A stretch of DNA of 64,000 bases from PALSA-1316 sp964499365 (GTDB lineage: Bacteria; Nitrospirota; Thermodesulfovibrionia; Thermodesulfovibrionales; UBA6898): assembly GCA_964499365.1 (NCBI GenBank), contig CAZCKU010000001.1:372001-436000 (forward strand), in the 5' to 3' direction. Position numbers and translations under genes: made by a program. This document shows positions 50,935-59,819 of the stretch, in pieces (position 1 is the first letter of the stretch; every line of letters begins with the position of its first letter). Under the pieces are notes generated by a model that saw only the letters and a list, made by a program, of their open reading frames with translations, was not told the DNA's origin and did not search any database.

Positions 50935-52768
50935 AGGTGATTACCTCGTTGTTGAGCGGGACCCGGAGACAGACCCGCGTGCCCTGCTGCGGGGTCGACC
51001 GTATCCTGAGGTCCCAGTTCAGAAAGGCCGCGCGCTCTTTCATCCCCAGCAGTCCCAGACCGCGGGTCGATGTATCACTCAGAAAGTCGGCCCCGGTGTC
51101 GAAGCCGCAGCCATCGTCTTCGAGCTCGATGATGAGGTCATTTCCCCTGATTTCGAGGAGCGCATAGACATTGTGGGCCCCGGCATGCTTCGAAATATTC
51201 ACGATTGCCTCCTGGATGATCCTGAAGAGCTCGATCTCGATCTGCGGTTCGAACTCCAGGTTGTTGATAGTATTATAGATGGTAACGAAACATTTTATGC
51301 CCTTGGATTCGAGATGATGGTCGAGCAGCCAGCGGACGGCAGCCTCGAAGCCCAGATCATCCAGGACCGAGGGCCTGAGGTTCTTGATGATACTATAGAC
51401 CTCGTCGATGCTTTTCTCTATGATCTTCTTGATCTCGTCGATTTTTTGTTCATTGATGCTCTGCGGATACTGCTTGCAGAGGTCGATCTTTATGAGCGTT
51501 GCCGCAAGGTCCTGCATCAGCACATCGTGGAATTCGCGGGCGATCCTTCTTCGCTCCTCTTCCTGGGACGTGATAACCTTTTTCAGCAATTCCTTGATCT
51601 TCTGCCTGCTGTCGTGTATCTGGCGGGTCCGTTCCGTCACCTTCTCCTCAAGCTCGATCGCATGGCGGTGGAGGTCCTCTATCGAATCGGCCAGTTTTAC
51701 GCGCATGACTTCAAAGCTGCTGCTGAGTTTGCCAATTTCATCCGTACCACCGAAGGCGATCGCCTTGCTCATATCGCCAGCTGCTATTTTGACCGTCGCA
51801 TCGATCAGCTCATGCACCGGCTTGACGATCGCCCTGCTCATGCCGATGGCTATGATCAGCGCCAGTGCGATGAAGATCAGGCTCACCAGCAGGAAGGACC
51901 GCTTCATCGTGGCGATGGGGGAGAGTATATCTTTTTCCGGCTGGATAATGCTGACGCCCCAGGACGCCAGTTCGAGCGGGGCATAGGCCATGATGTCATT
52001 AGAGCGTTCGCTGCCCGAGGCTGACTGACCGGCCTCTGCTGCGTGACAGCGGTGGCACTTTGTAATGACCGCTTTTTTGCCGGCGATCAGCTTTACGAGG
52101 AACTGGGAATGGCCCTCCGACTGGTCCTTGAACATCCGCTTCGGGTCGCTCGAGGCGATGACCACACCGTGGCTGTCGACCAGTTCCATAAAGGCATTCT
52201 TCTCAGACGGCAGTGACCGGATGATCTCCCTGAAGTTCTGGGTTGCCGGGTCAATTTCCGCCCCCACCGCCCCCTCGACGATCCCGTGCCTGTTCTTCAG
52301 CGGTACCAGGATATAGATCATCTTCTTCCTGGTCGGCTCGATCGTGAAGATGTCGGAAACGAACGGTGTCCCCTTGTTGATGGTAGCGCTTACGTTTGGC
52401 CGTGAGATGAGGTTCACATAGTTCAGCGGCTGATAGGGATAATTAAAAACGACATTTCCTCCCCTGTCAAGGATGAAGAGGCCGTCGGAGAATATGGAAT
52501 AGTCATATGCCTTTCTCAGCGCCTCCCGCTCGGGTGTCCAGTTTCCATCGGCCAGATCGATCGTTCCGGAGAGGGAAATGTCATAGAGCCTCTTCAGGCT
52601 GCTGCTCAGGAGCAGGTCGATGTTCCTGGCAACGATCTGGGACAGTTCCACCTTGTGCTGAAGGGTATGGTCGATGCTCTCCCTGACAGCGATATAGCTG
52701 ATCACGCCGAGGCTGCCGGAGATGATGACCACTGTCAGAAGAATGGCTACGATGATTTTCTTATGCAT
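50927..52768 (-). CDS. Sensor histidine kinase with a periplasmic heme-binding CXXCH
   Basis: A 613-residue kinase. Membrane segment 1 (about 4-26), double-Cache-like extracytoplasmic domain (about 30-285), membrane segment 2 (about 290-312), HAMP (about 313-365), coiled linker, HisKA_3 with phosphoacceptor His-414 (EFHDVLMQD), and HATPase (HAGAHNVYALL, DDGCGF, GLGLLGMKERA). In the periplasmic part a CHRCH motif at 238-242 follows AGKKAVITK; it is the only CXXCH and could bind one c-type heme, giving redox, oxygen or NO sensing. Start ATG 52768. Downstream genes on the same strand are a cytochrome b and a 13-heme cytochrome. Confidence 0.9.
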   Translation of the reverse strand: MHKKIIVAILLTVVIISGSLGVISYIAVRESIDHTLQHKVELSQIVARNIDLLLSSSLKRLYDISLSGTIDLADGNWTPEREALRKAYDYSIFSDGLFILDRGGNVVFNYPYQPLNYVNLISRPNVSATINKGTPFVSDIFTIEPTRKKMIYILVPLKNRHGIVEGAVGAEIDPATQNFREIIRSLPSEKNAFMELVDSHGVVIASSDPKRMFKDQSEGHSQFLVKLIAGKKAVITKCHRCHAAEAGQSASGSERSNDIMAYAPLELASWGVSIIQPEKDILSPIATMKRSFLLVSLIFIALALIIAIGMSRAIVKPVHELIDATVKIAAGDMSKAIAFGGTDEIGKLSSSFEVMRVKLADSIEDLHRHAIELEEKVTERTRQIHDSRQKIKELLKKVITSQEEERRRIAREFHDVLMQDLAATLIKIDLCKQYPQSINEQKIDEIKKIIEKSIDEVYSIIKNLRPSVLDDLGFEAAVRWLLDHHLESKGIKCFVTIYNTINNLEFEPQIEIELFRIIQEAIVNISKHAGAHNVYALLEIRGNDLIIELEDDGCGFDTGADFLSDTSTRGLGLLGMKERAAFLNWDLRIRSTPQQGTRVCLRVPLNNEVITYA

Positions 52769-52850
52769 TACTGCATCTTAGCTCTCCGGCAGCGATAAAT
52801 CAAGGCCCTTCTGTCTTCGGTAACCCTTCAGATTAGCCTCTGTCCTGGCC

Positions 52851-53615
52851 TCACGGTGTCGTGGTGTCCGAGGTCGTCACGGCAGGGGAGGGGACCTGGT
52901 GCCCGCTCCCCTGGTCCATGTCATGATCCGGGAGCGAGACCCCGAACAGCCGCTCATACTCGAGGGGGTGTTCATGGATCATGCGCTGTTTTGAGATCTT
53001 GCCGGTGAAGATTACCGTGTCCAGGGGCAGGACCTCAGGGCTGAATATCGCGTTGTAAATATGCCAGATAATAATGACGAGGAATGCTAGGAGGGCCTCG
53101 TTCGTGTGCAGGGCCTTTGCCACAGGGATCAGCTGCCCCGGGAGAAAACGGGTCACGAAGATCGGGAACCAGAGGATGAGCCCCGTTGCCGCCATCAGCA
53201 GGCCGCCCACAACCACCCCCCAGTATTCGAATTTCTGTTTGTAGTCAAAACGGTCGCAGCGGGCCGGGTGCTCTGACAGGCCGAGGTAATAACGGATGTT
53301 GTCGATGGCATCCTGGAAATCCTTCAGGTGAATGACCATCGATGGCTGCCATTTCCGGAACAGGATGCCTGCCGAGGCGACAAGAATATGCTGTGCCGTC
53401 AGGAGGGTCAGGACGATGCCGCTGTATCGATGGACAAGCCGTGTGGTGTCGATGCCGCCAAGGATGGCTATGATCCACTGCGACACTTCGGCGGCATGAA
53501 ATTTCTGGGAGAGCCCCGTGATGACGAGCAGGACGAAGGCCCCTGCGTTCAGCCAGTGTTCCACCAGTCTCAGCGGTCCGAATCTTCTTATATATTCCTG
53601 TGATGTATTGTTCAT
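52851..53615 (-). CDS. Membrane cytochrome b (FdnI/HyaC-like)
   Basis: A 254-residue protein with about four membrane segments. Paired histidines suit a diheme b-type cytochrome: His-20 (VEHWLNAGAF), His-62 (RLVHRYSG), His-76 (AQHILVA), His-170 (KALHTNEA) and His-185 (IIWHIYNA). The layout is that of the gamma subunit of formate dehydrogenase or hydrogenase cytochrome b, which exchanges electrons with menaquinone. Its partner is the 13-heme cytochrome 16 bases upstream, an arrangement known for quinol-to-periplasm electron transfer modules. Confidence 0.85.
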   Translation of the reverse strand: MNNTSQEYIRRFGPLRLVEHWLNAGAFVLLVITGLSQKFHAAEVSQWIIAILGGIDTTRLVHRYSGIVLTLLTAQHILVASAGILFRKWQPSMVIHLKDFQDAIDNIRYYLGLSEHPARCDRFDYKQKFEYWGVVVGGLLMAATGLILWFPIFVTRFLPGQLIPVAKALHTNEALLAFLVIIIWHIYNAIFSPEVLPLDTVIFTGKISKQRMIHEHPLEYERLFGVSLPDHDMDQGSGHQVPSPAVTTSDTTTP

Positions 53616-53631
53616 TTCAGTCTCCTTCCTG

Positions 53632-55047
53632 TTACCGGTTTACCGAATATCGCCACATATGCAGCAGTATCTGCAGCACCAGCCCGATGATCATAAAGGG
53701 AATAAATATCCTGTACCCCCAGTCGATCAGAAAGACGAGGGGGGACTTCTTGAGGTCAGGCTCGTAATGGGATATCCAGCTGTCAGGGAATGACGACGTC
53801 GCCCCGGGGTGACATTTCTGACAGCGCTTGACCAGGTTTGCCTTGATGACAGCTGCATCGACTCCCTTCACCTTGGTGATATCGTGGATGCCGTGACAGT
53901 CGATGCAGACCGCTATCTGTTTATCGGTCGTGCCGAACTGCTTGTAGAATTTCATCGTAACACCATGAAAATCCTGAAGGTACGTGTCGACGACCCTGGT
54001 CGACAGGCCATACTTCTGCATGATCTCCTTTTTGGCGTGACAGCCGGCGCAGGTCTGGGGGACCGAGATCCGGAAATCAACGGTGTGCGGACCCGCGTTA
54101 TCGTGGGCCTTGTGGCAGTCAGAGCATATCGGGACATCCTCGATGTTCTCACGGATGAGTGCGGCCCCATGAACACTCTTTGCGTAGATGGCGTAGATGT
54201 CCTCATGACATTGCTTGCAGCGCGTGGCATTGGCCAGCTTGTCTTTCCTTGCCGAGACGATGGCATGTGTCCCATGGCAGTCGGTGCAGAGCGGGGCCCT
54301 GTTGTTTCCCTGGGACAGCACCTTGAAATGTATGCCCTCCAGAGTCTTGGTATACTTGTCGAAATGGCATCTCCGGCAATTTTCGGCCATGGCCAGGGAA
54401 AAGTCCCGTCTGCTTCTGAAATCCCTTACCGGATGGGCTTCTGCCGAGACACGAACGTGGCAGTCGACGCAGCTCAGGTTTTTATGGACCGAGGTGTTCA
54501 GGGCCTCTTCCTTGACGAGGATTTTGCCTTTTTCCCCATTTTTGTAATGGACATCAATTTCCCTGTTATGACAGGTCAGGCAGTACTGGTTTCCCCGGGC
54601 AAGCTCCCGGACCCTCCTGACGTTATGCGAGCCGTGACAGTCGGTGCATACGGCGGAGGCCGAGGTACCGACCGACAACTTGTCGTGGATCGGGTTATTC
54701 CTCAGGGAATGGCATTGCGTGCAGCGGCGCGCGCTCAGGGAACTGTATTCTTTCCTGTTTTTGTAGGTCTTCTGAGGGTGGTTTTCTGCCGTGAACCCGT
54801 GGCAGGCGCTGCAGCCGATGATGCCGTGGACGGATTTCTCTATTTCCTGAACATCGACCTTCAGGACGAAATTTTCGCCATTGCTGAACTTCATTGTCTG
54901 CTCAGCATCGTGGCATCCGAGACAGGCCTGGTCAGCCTCGGAAAGTGCTGCTGCGGCCGGCGAGGCCCGGAGTACCCCTGCGCCCAGTAATGCCCCTGCC
55001 AGCAGGCCCAGTGCCAGGATAAGTATCTTGTTGTGGCGGTGTGTCAT
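53632..55047 (-). CDS. 13-heme c-type cytochrome with C-terminal membrane anchor
   Basis: A 471-residue protein; ATG 55047 follows GGGAGGGAAT, and a longer in-frame start at 55080 lacks it. Signal-like N-terminus (LALGLLAGALLGAG). Thirteen CXXCH motifs: CLGCH, CSACH, CTQCH, CTDCH, CLTCH, CVDCH, CRRCH, CTDCH, CKQCH, CSDCH, CAGCH, CIDCH, CQKCH. The last 40 residues hold a membrane segment (FIPFMIIGLVLQILLHMW). It probably takes electrons from the cytochrome b just downstream and hands them to periplasmic carriers, perhaps those of the locus at 4-28 kb. Confidence 0.9.
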   Translation of the reverse strand: MTHRHNKILILALGLLAGALLGAGVLRASPAAAALSEADQACLGCHDAEQTMKFSNGENFVLKVDVQEIEKSVHGIIGCSACHGFTAENHPQKTYKNRKEYSSLSARRCTQCHSLRNNPIHDKLSVGTSASAVCTDCHGSHNVRRVRELARGNQYCLTCHNREIDVHYKNGEKGKILVKEEALNTSVHKNLSCVDCHVRVSAEAHPVRDFRSRRDFSLAMAENCRRCHFDKYTKTLEGIHFKVLSQGNNRAPLCTDCHGTHAIVSARKDKLANATRCKQCHEDIYAIYAKSVHGAALIRENIEDVPICSDCHKAHDNAGPHTVDFRISVPQTCAGCHAKKEIMQKYGLSTRVVDTYLQDFHGVTMKFYKQFGTTDKQIAVCIDCHGIHDITKVKGVDAAVIKANLVKRCQKCHPGATSSFPDSWISHYEPDLKKSPLVFLIDWGYRIFIPFMIIGLVLQILLHMWRYSVNR

Positions 55048-55257
55048 ATTCCCTCCCGTGCATGGTTGGTAACGTCTCACATCTCGTTCTCTTGTTACAT
55101 GCTAGCAGACCTCGGGCGGTCAGGCAACTGGGAAAAGTACCTATTTTCAGCAGAAAGATGTCTTAGAGGGGGGGGAGCATAGTTCCCTTCAGGGCCTATC
55201 CCTGCACATGGAACGGCCGGAAAACCGGAAAGGCAGACAAGCGGCAGTAATGCAGGA

Positions 55258-55812
55258 CTAGCTGTCCGGAAGCATGCTGGCCGCTATCCTGATGATATCG
55301 CGTGCAGCCATTTTGCCGGTCAGGGTAATCACGGTACCGCCCTCGTCCCAGGACAGCTGGTTGCAGGGGATGTCCTGATCGCACAGGGCAGCGGCAAGGA
55401 TGGCCTTCCTGTCCTTCACGTGGACCTCGTTTACCCGTTTTTTCTCCCGTATCCGCAGGAGCGGTTCAAGCCGGTACGGAGCCTGCGCGTCAACCTGCTG
55501 TATCAGAAGGCCGATTCCCTTCCGGTCCCTGAACGAAAAGTGCATGACGCAGGCCCGGAACGGGGTGTCCTGACCGTAGACTTCCGTCGGCGGCCAAGCG
55601 AGGTTCAGGTTCTCGGGGATAAAGGTCGGCAGATAGATCTTCTGCATATGCAGCACCTTTCGCGCGGCATCCACCGATGCAAACCGCTGCAGCCGGTTCT
55701 TCTGCAGGATTCCCGGGATCCAGTTCAGAAGCGCCAGGACGGCGACCAGTACAAGGACGATAACAATGAAGTGAAGCATCTGACGCAGGCGGCAATTCTT
55801 TTCTTCAGTCAT
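55258..55812 (-). CDS. Hypothetical membrane-anchored protein
   Basis: A 184-residue protein with one N-terminal membrane segment (FIVIVLVLVAVLALLNWI) and a soluble domain (YLPTFIPENLNLAWPPTEV, FRACVMHFSFRDRKGIGLLI, DEGGTVITLTGKMAARDIIRI). The second part is reminiscent of DUF4367-type domains. It begins one base before the end of the peptidase gene region, so the two are probably in one operon. Confidence 0.6.
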   Translation of the reverse strand: MTEEKNCRLRQMLHFIVIVLVLVAVLALLNWIPGILQKNRLQRFASVDAARKVLHMQKIYLPTFIPENLNLAWPPTEVYGQDTPFRACVMHFSFRDRKGIGLLIQQVDAQAPYRLEPLLRIREKKRVNEVHVKDRKAILAAALCDQDIPCNQLSWDEGGTVITLTGKMAARDIIRIAASMLPDS

Positions 55813-55813
55813 A

Positions 55814-56818
55814 TTACACCACCAGATATCCTGTCGCGATGATGACAGAGGCAGTAATGAGGAACGGGACCGGGCGGAAGCCGCGTGGTCCGGAGTGCAG
55901 CGCCTGCTTCAGTTTTTCGACCCTCTCGTCCAGGATCAGATTGTGGCTGTGGCTCTCGACGCGCTCTTTCATCCGGGAAAGGCCCCCTTCGTGCCCGTCC
56001 GGATTCTCGGGTTCCTGATGATAATAAAAGGCTGACAGGGCGGTAATGAGCGCCTCCGGGTTGCGGGTAAGGGACACCGAAATGGCATCGCAGATGAATT
56101 CATCGTCATGGACGATCCTCCTGAACTCAACAAGGCTTACCGGATTATAGAACATTATCATCCTCAGGAGATAGATGAGCGGCGTCTTCAGGCTGCTGCT
56201 CCGCATCATATGGACAACTTCATGGGTCAGGGCTGCTGTGAGCTGTTCGTCGTCGAGGGTGCTGAGCAGATGGTCCGAGATGATGACCGTATGTCTTCTG
56301 AAGCCCTGGGTGAACAATATCGGGAAGCTCTCATTAATAACCAGAAACAGCGGTTTCTCTATCTTCAGGGGCTCACAGATGCCGGCCAGGAGGGCATCCA
56401 TGCGCGCATCGAAGTCATGGGTTTCCTGGTAGTCCCCGAATCCCTCCGATGCCCGGCGGCCGCTGAAAATAGGCAGTATCTCCTGCAGGACGAACAGAAG
56501 AGAGAAGGCAGCGAGCATCCCGAGAAATACGATAGCCAGCGGGTAAATCCCCGTGACCTTCAGGTCGAGCCACCGCTGGCTGTCGAACAGCGCTGTGGTC
56601 AATCTGAAATACCATGAGCCCCGGTCCGGGGAGACGAGCTGAAAGACCGGGAACATGATGATCGGCAGGCCCAGGGTGAGCATACGGTACCGGAACATCG
56701 AAAAGTGATCGTCGATATCCCAGGCGTAGAAGGAGATTTCGACCAGGATGAGCGCGATGAAGGCGTGGAGGACCGACTGGGTGAGATACTCGCCGGCGAC
56801 CGTATGTATAAAGGTCAT
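55814..56818 (-). CDS. M48/M56-type membrane metallopeptidase
   Basis: A 334-residue protein starting at ATG 56818 with AAGGAACG upstream; a longer frame to 56911 overlaps the divergent SGNH gene. N-terminal membrane segments (LHAFIALILVEISFYAW, MLTLGLPIIMFPVFQL, IVFLGMLAAFSLLFVLQEI), zinc motif ALTHEVVHMMRSS (HEXXH), and a downstream DDEFICDAIS that supplies the third ligand (E/D). A C-terminal membrane segment ends the protein. Likely an intramembrane-associated protease; substrate unknown. Confidence 0.8.
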   Translation of the reverse strand: MTFIHTVAGEYLTQSVLHAFIALILVEISFYAWDIDDHFSMFRYRMLTLGLPIIMFPVFQLVSPDRGSWYFRLTTALFDSQRWLDLKVTGIYPLAIVFLGMLAAFSLLFVLQEILPIFSGRRASEGFGDYQETHDFDARMDALLAGICEPLKIEKPLFLVINESFPILFTQGFRRHTVIISDHLLSTLDDEQLTAALTHEVVHMMRSSSLKTPLIYLLRMIMFYNPVSLVEFRRIVHDDEFICDAISVSLTRNPEALITALSAFYYHQEPENPDGHEGGLSRMKERVESHSHNLILDERVEKLKQALHSGPRGFRPVPFLITASVIIATGYLVV

Positions 56819-56904
56819 CTGACGTTCCTTTTGGCCGTATCTCGCATGTGAAAATTGTATCATAAATATACGGTTTCTGAGGGATCTGGTATGATGAGAG
56901 ATAT

Positions 56905-57441
56905 ATGGCAAGGCTCCTGTTTATCGGCGATTCGCTTATAGAGTATTTCGACTGGGCGCTGCGGTTCCCGGGACATACGGTCTATAACCTCGGCATCGCA
57001 GGCGAAACGGTCGACGGTCTTTCCCGCAGACTCGACCTGGTCAAGCATGAAATCGATGCGGTAGACAGGGTCTTTATTATGTCAGGCATTAACAACCTGG
57101 CCATGGAGGACAGCGGTTTCATCGGAACATACCGGGGGATTATCAGGGCACTGACCTGCCGGTATCCCGCCGCGCTGATCACTGTCCAGAGCCTCCTGCC
57201 GGTGCTGTACCCCTTCATTTCGAATGAAGATATACGGGCGGTAAATCTTCAGCTGAAGTCCCTGGCTGCTGACGAGGGTGTTTCCTGTCTCAATATCCAT
57301 GACCTTTTTCTGGACGACAACGGGAATCCCGACCCGTCCTGTCTCGACGACGACGGGGTGCACCTCAGCAGCAGGGGCTACCGGATCTGGGCAGGGGAGA
57401 TAGAGAAGCTTCTCAATCCGGAAGCAGATTGCGGACACTGA
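56905..57441 (+). CDS. SGNH/GDSL-family hydrolase
   Basis: A 178-residue protein with the four SGNH blocks: GDSL (FIGDSLIEY, nucleophile Ser-10), Gly (NLGIAGETVDG), Asn (MSGINNLAMED) and the DxxH pair (DDGVHLSSRGY). It is an esterase or lipase of unknown substrate, cytoplasmic as no signal is seen. It is divergent to the peptidase gene, sharing a very short intergenic region (start codons 86 bases apart). Confidence 0.85.
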   Translation: MARLLFIGDSLIEYFDWALRFPGHTVYNLGIAGETVDGLSRRLDLVKHEIDAVDRVFIMSGINNLAMEDSGFIGTYRGIIRALTCRYPAALITVQSLLPVLYPFISNEDIRAVNLQLKSLAADEGVSCLNIHDLFLDDNGNPDPSCLDDDGVHLSSRGYRIWAGEIEKLLNPEADCGH

Positions 57442-57491
57442 CCGCAACAGACAAGTGCGTTATAATAAAGCACCATGTCCGGTGAACTGTT

Positions 57492-59819
57492 GTGGAGAGT
57501 CTGAGGATTTCCGTCAAAGGCGTTGTCCAGGGTGTCGGGTTCAGACCGTTCGTCCATAACCTTGCGACCGGGATGGGACTGACCGGCTTTGTTGCGAATA
57601 CGGCCGAGGGTGTGGAGATCGCGGTCGAAGGCCCGGAACTTGGCCCGTTTGTCGAGAGGCTTCGCAATGAGGCTCCTCCGCTTGCCAGGATTCTGGCGGT
57701 TGACATATCTTTTGCAGAGCCGGCCGGCTACAATAATTTTGCGATCAGGGAGAGCAGCGATGCGGGACGGTTCACCCTCGTCTCTCCTGACATGTCTGTC
57801 TGCGAAGATTGCAGGACGGAACTGTTCGACCCTCAGGACCGCAGGTATCTCTACCCATTTATCAACTGCACGAACTGCGGACCCCGATATTCGATAACCA
57901 GGTCTGTTCCGTATGATCGCCCGAATACCACGATGGCCCTTTTCCCGATGTGTGAGCCCTGCCTCAGTGAATACCATAATCCCTCAGACCGTCGTTTTCA
58001 TGCCCAGCCGAATGCCTGCCCCGACTGCGGTCCCCGGGTAACGCTTGTCAAGGCAGCGGGTCAGGGGAGGGAATCCGGAGACCCGATGACAGGAGCCATT
58101 GACCTGCTGCAGAAGGGGAAGATCCTGGCGATCAGGGGCCTGGGCGGTTTTCATCTGGCATGCGATGCAGGGGACCGGGATGCGGTCGAAATACTGAGAC
58201 TTCGCAAGCGAAAAAACAATAAGCCCTTTGCCCTGATGGCGGCTGATGTCGGGACGATCAGGAAATTCTGCGAAGTCTCTGACGAAGAGGAGGTCCTGCT
58301 CACCTCTTCACCCAGGCCGATCGTCCTGCTGAAGAAGCTGCCTGACTGTACGCTCCCCGGGGCGGTTGCCCCGGCAAACGCGTATATCGGATTCATGCTC
58401 CCGTATACGCCGCTCCATTATCTGCTGTTTAACCACCCCCATCCCCCTCCTTATCAAGGCGGGGAGTCTGTGAGGTGCAACTTCGACGCCCTGGTGATGA
58501 CGAGCGGCAACCTTGCTGAAGAGCCGTTGGTAACGAATAACCAGGAGGCGCTTGAAAAGCTGGCCGGGCTGGCAGATGCCTTTCTCCTGCATGACCGTGA
58601 CATATTCATGAGGGTTGACGATTCGGTCCTCAGGGTCAGGAGACAGGAGGAAAGGACCGTGACTGCGTTCATCCGCCGGGCCCGCGGATATGTGCCTGAC
58701 CCCATTGTCCTGAAGGACGAAGGGCCCGAGGTCATGGGCTGCGGCGCTGATCTGAAGAATACCTTCACCCTGACAAAAGGGAGTTACGCGGTCGTCAGTC
58801 AGCATATCGGGGATATGGAAAATTATGAGACCCTTCAGTTCTACGAGGAGACCCTTCGGAATCTAAAGACGGTCTATCGTGCTGAGCCGGTGGCGCTGGG
58901 GCATGATCTCCATCCCGGCTACCTCTCCACGCGCTGGGCTCTGCAGCAGCCGCAGAAACTCTACGGTATCCAGCACCACTATGCGCATATCGGCTCGGTT
59001 ATGGCGGAACACGGCATCACCGAAAAGGTGATCGGTATCGCCTTCGACGGCAACGGGTATGGAACCGACGGCAACCTCTGGGGCGGGGAGTTCCTGATCG
59101 CCGATACTGCAGGCTTCAAAAGGGCGGGCCATCTCAGTTATCTGCCGCTTCCGGGCGGGGAGAAGGCTATCGCCGAGCCGTGGAGGATAGCCGTCAGCCA
59201 GATCAGCAGGGCGGTTGGCGGCGACATATGGAATTATCTTGCAAAGGCAGGCTTTGTCGGGAAATACGGGGAGGATACGCTTGCTGCAATCCTGAAGATA
59301 ACAGACAACAGGACCTTTTCGCCGTTTTCTTCCGGGGCGGGGAGGATCTTCGACGCGGTTGCAGCCCTGACCGGCGTTTGCGACCGCAATACCTTTGAGG
59401 GTGAGACCGCGATAGCCCTTGAGGCCCTGGTGCTCGGCGGCAACGATGAGACCTACCCGGTCGACATCGCTCTCCGGGACGTGATGGAGATCGACTTCTG
59501 CATGACCTTTCTGGCGATCATGGACGATCTGTCCGGCAACGTCGACCGGAGGCTCATCGCTACGAAATTTCATAACACCATGGCAGGGGCGATCCTGAAC
59601 GTTGCTGTTAAGATTGCCTCGATTACCAATATCAACACGGCGGTCCTGAGCGGCGGGGTCTTCCAGAACGGCTATCTCCTCGGCAGGGTGCTCGAAGGGC
59701 TTGCCGCAGAGAAAATTGTTGCATATACGAATGAGCAGGTCCCGTGTAATGACGCTGGCATATCCCTGGGCCAGGCATATATAATTAGAGGGCGGCTCAA
59801 GGCAGGGATTGAGGAATGA
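57492..59819 (+). CDS. hypF: HypF, carbamoyltransferase for [NiFe] hydrogenase maturation
   Basis: A 775-residue protein with GTG start. Acylphosphatase domain (VQGVGFRPFVHN, 12-23), zinc-finger pairs (CEDC, CTNCGPRYS, CEPC, CPDCGPR, about 100-180), YrdC-like domain (IRGLGGFHLACDA, FMLPYTPLHYLLF, MTSGNLAEEP) and a Kae1-like domain (HLDLHPGY-like HDLHPGYLSTRW, QHHYAHIGSVMAEH, GIAFDGNGYGTDGNLWGGEF). It makes the cyanide ligand precursor with HypE. A 15-17-residue insertion (HPHPPPYQGGE) between YTPLHYLLF and FDALVMTSGN is encoded by a palindromic repeat. Confidence 0.95.
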   Translation: MESLRISVKGVVQGVGFRPFVHNLATGMGLTGFVANTAEGVEIAVEGPELGPFVERLRNEAPPLARILAVDISFAEPAGYNNFAIRESSDAGRFTLVSPDMSVCEDCRTELFDPQDRRYLYPFINCTNCGPRYSITRSVPYDRPNTTMALFPMCEPCLSEYHNPSDRRFHAQPNACPDCGPRVTLVKAAGQGRESGDPMTGAIDLLQKGKILAIRGLGGFHLACDAGDRDAVEILRLRKRKNNKPFALMAADVGTIRKFCEVSDEEEVLLTSSPRPIVLLKKLPDCTLPGAVAPANAYIGFMLPYTPLHYLLFNHPHPPPYQGGESVRCNFDALVMTSGNLAEEPLVTNNQEALEKLAGLADAFLLHDRDIFMRVDDSVLRVRRQEERTVTAFIRRARGYVPDPIVLKDEGPEVMGCGADLKNTFTLTKGSYAVVSQHIGDMENYETLQFYEETLRNLKTVYRAEPVALGHDLHPGYLSTRWALQQPQKLYGIQHHYAHIGSVMAEHGITEKVIGIAFDGNGYGTDGNLWGGEFLIADTAGFKRAGHLSYLPLPGGEKAIAEPWRIAVSQISRAVGGDIWNYLAKAGFVGKYGEDTLAAILKITDNRTFSPFSSGAGRIFDAVAALTGVCDRNTFEGETAIALEALVLGGNDETYPVDIALRDVMEIDFCMTFLAIMDDLSGNVDRRLIATKFHNTMAGAILNVAVKIASITNINTAVLSGGVFQNGYLLGRVLEGLAAEKIVAYTNEQVPCNDAGISLGQAYIIRGRLKAGIEE
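58432..58468 (+). repeat. Palindromic repeat inserted in frame in hypF
   Basis: AACCACCCCCATCCCCCTCC then TTATCAAGGCGGGGAG. It aligns with the arms of the DUF559 cassette (AATCTCCCCTAACCCC...AAAGTGGGG). It encodes Asn-His-Pro-rich sequence and keeps the frame. Confidence 0.65.

Noticed and set aside
53809..54990. Plus-strand 393-residue frame opposite the 13-heme cytochrome
   Set aside because: The minus strand has 13 CXXCH motifs, signal and anchor; the plus frame has no recognisable domain.
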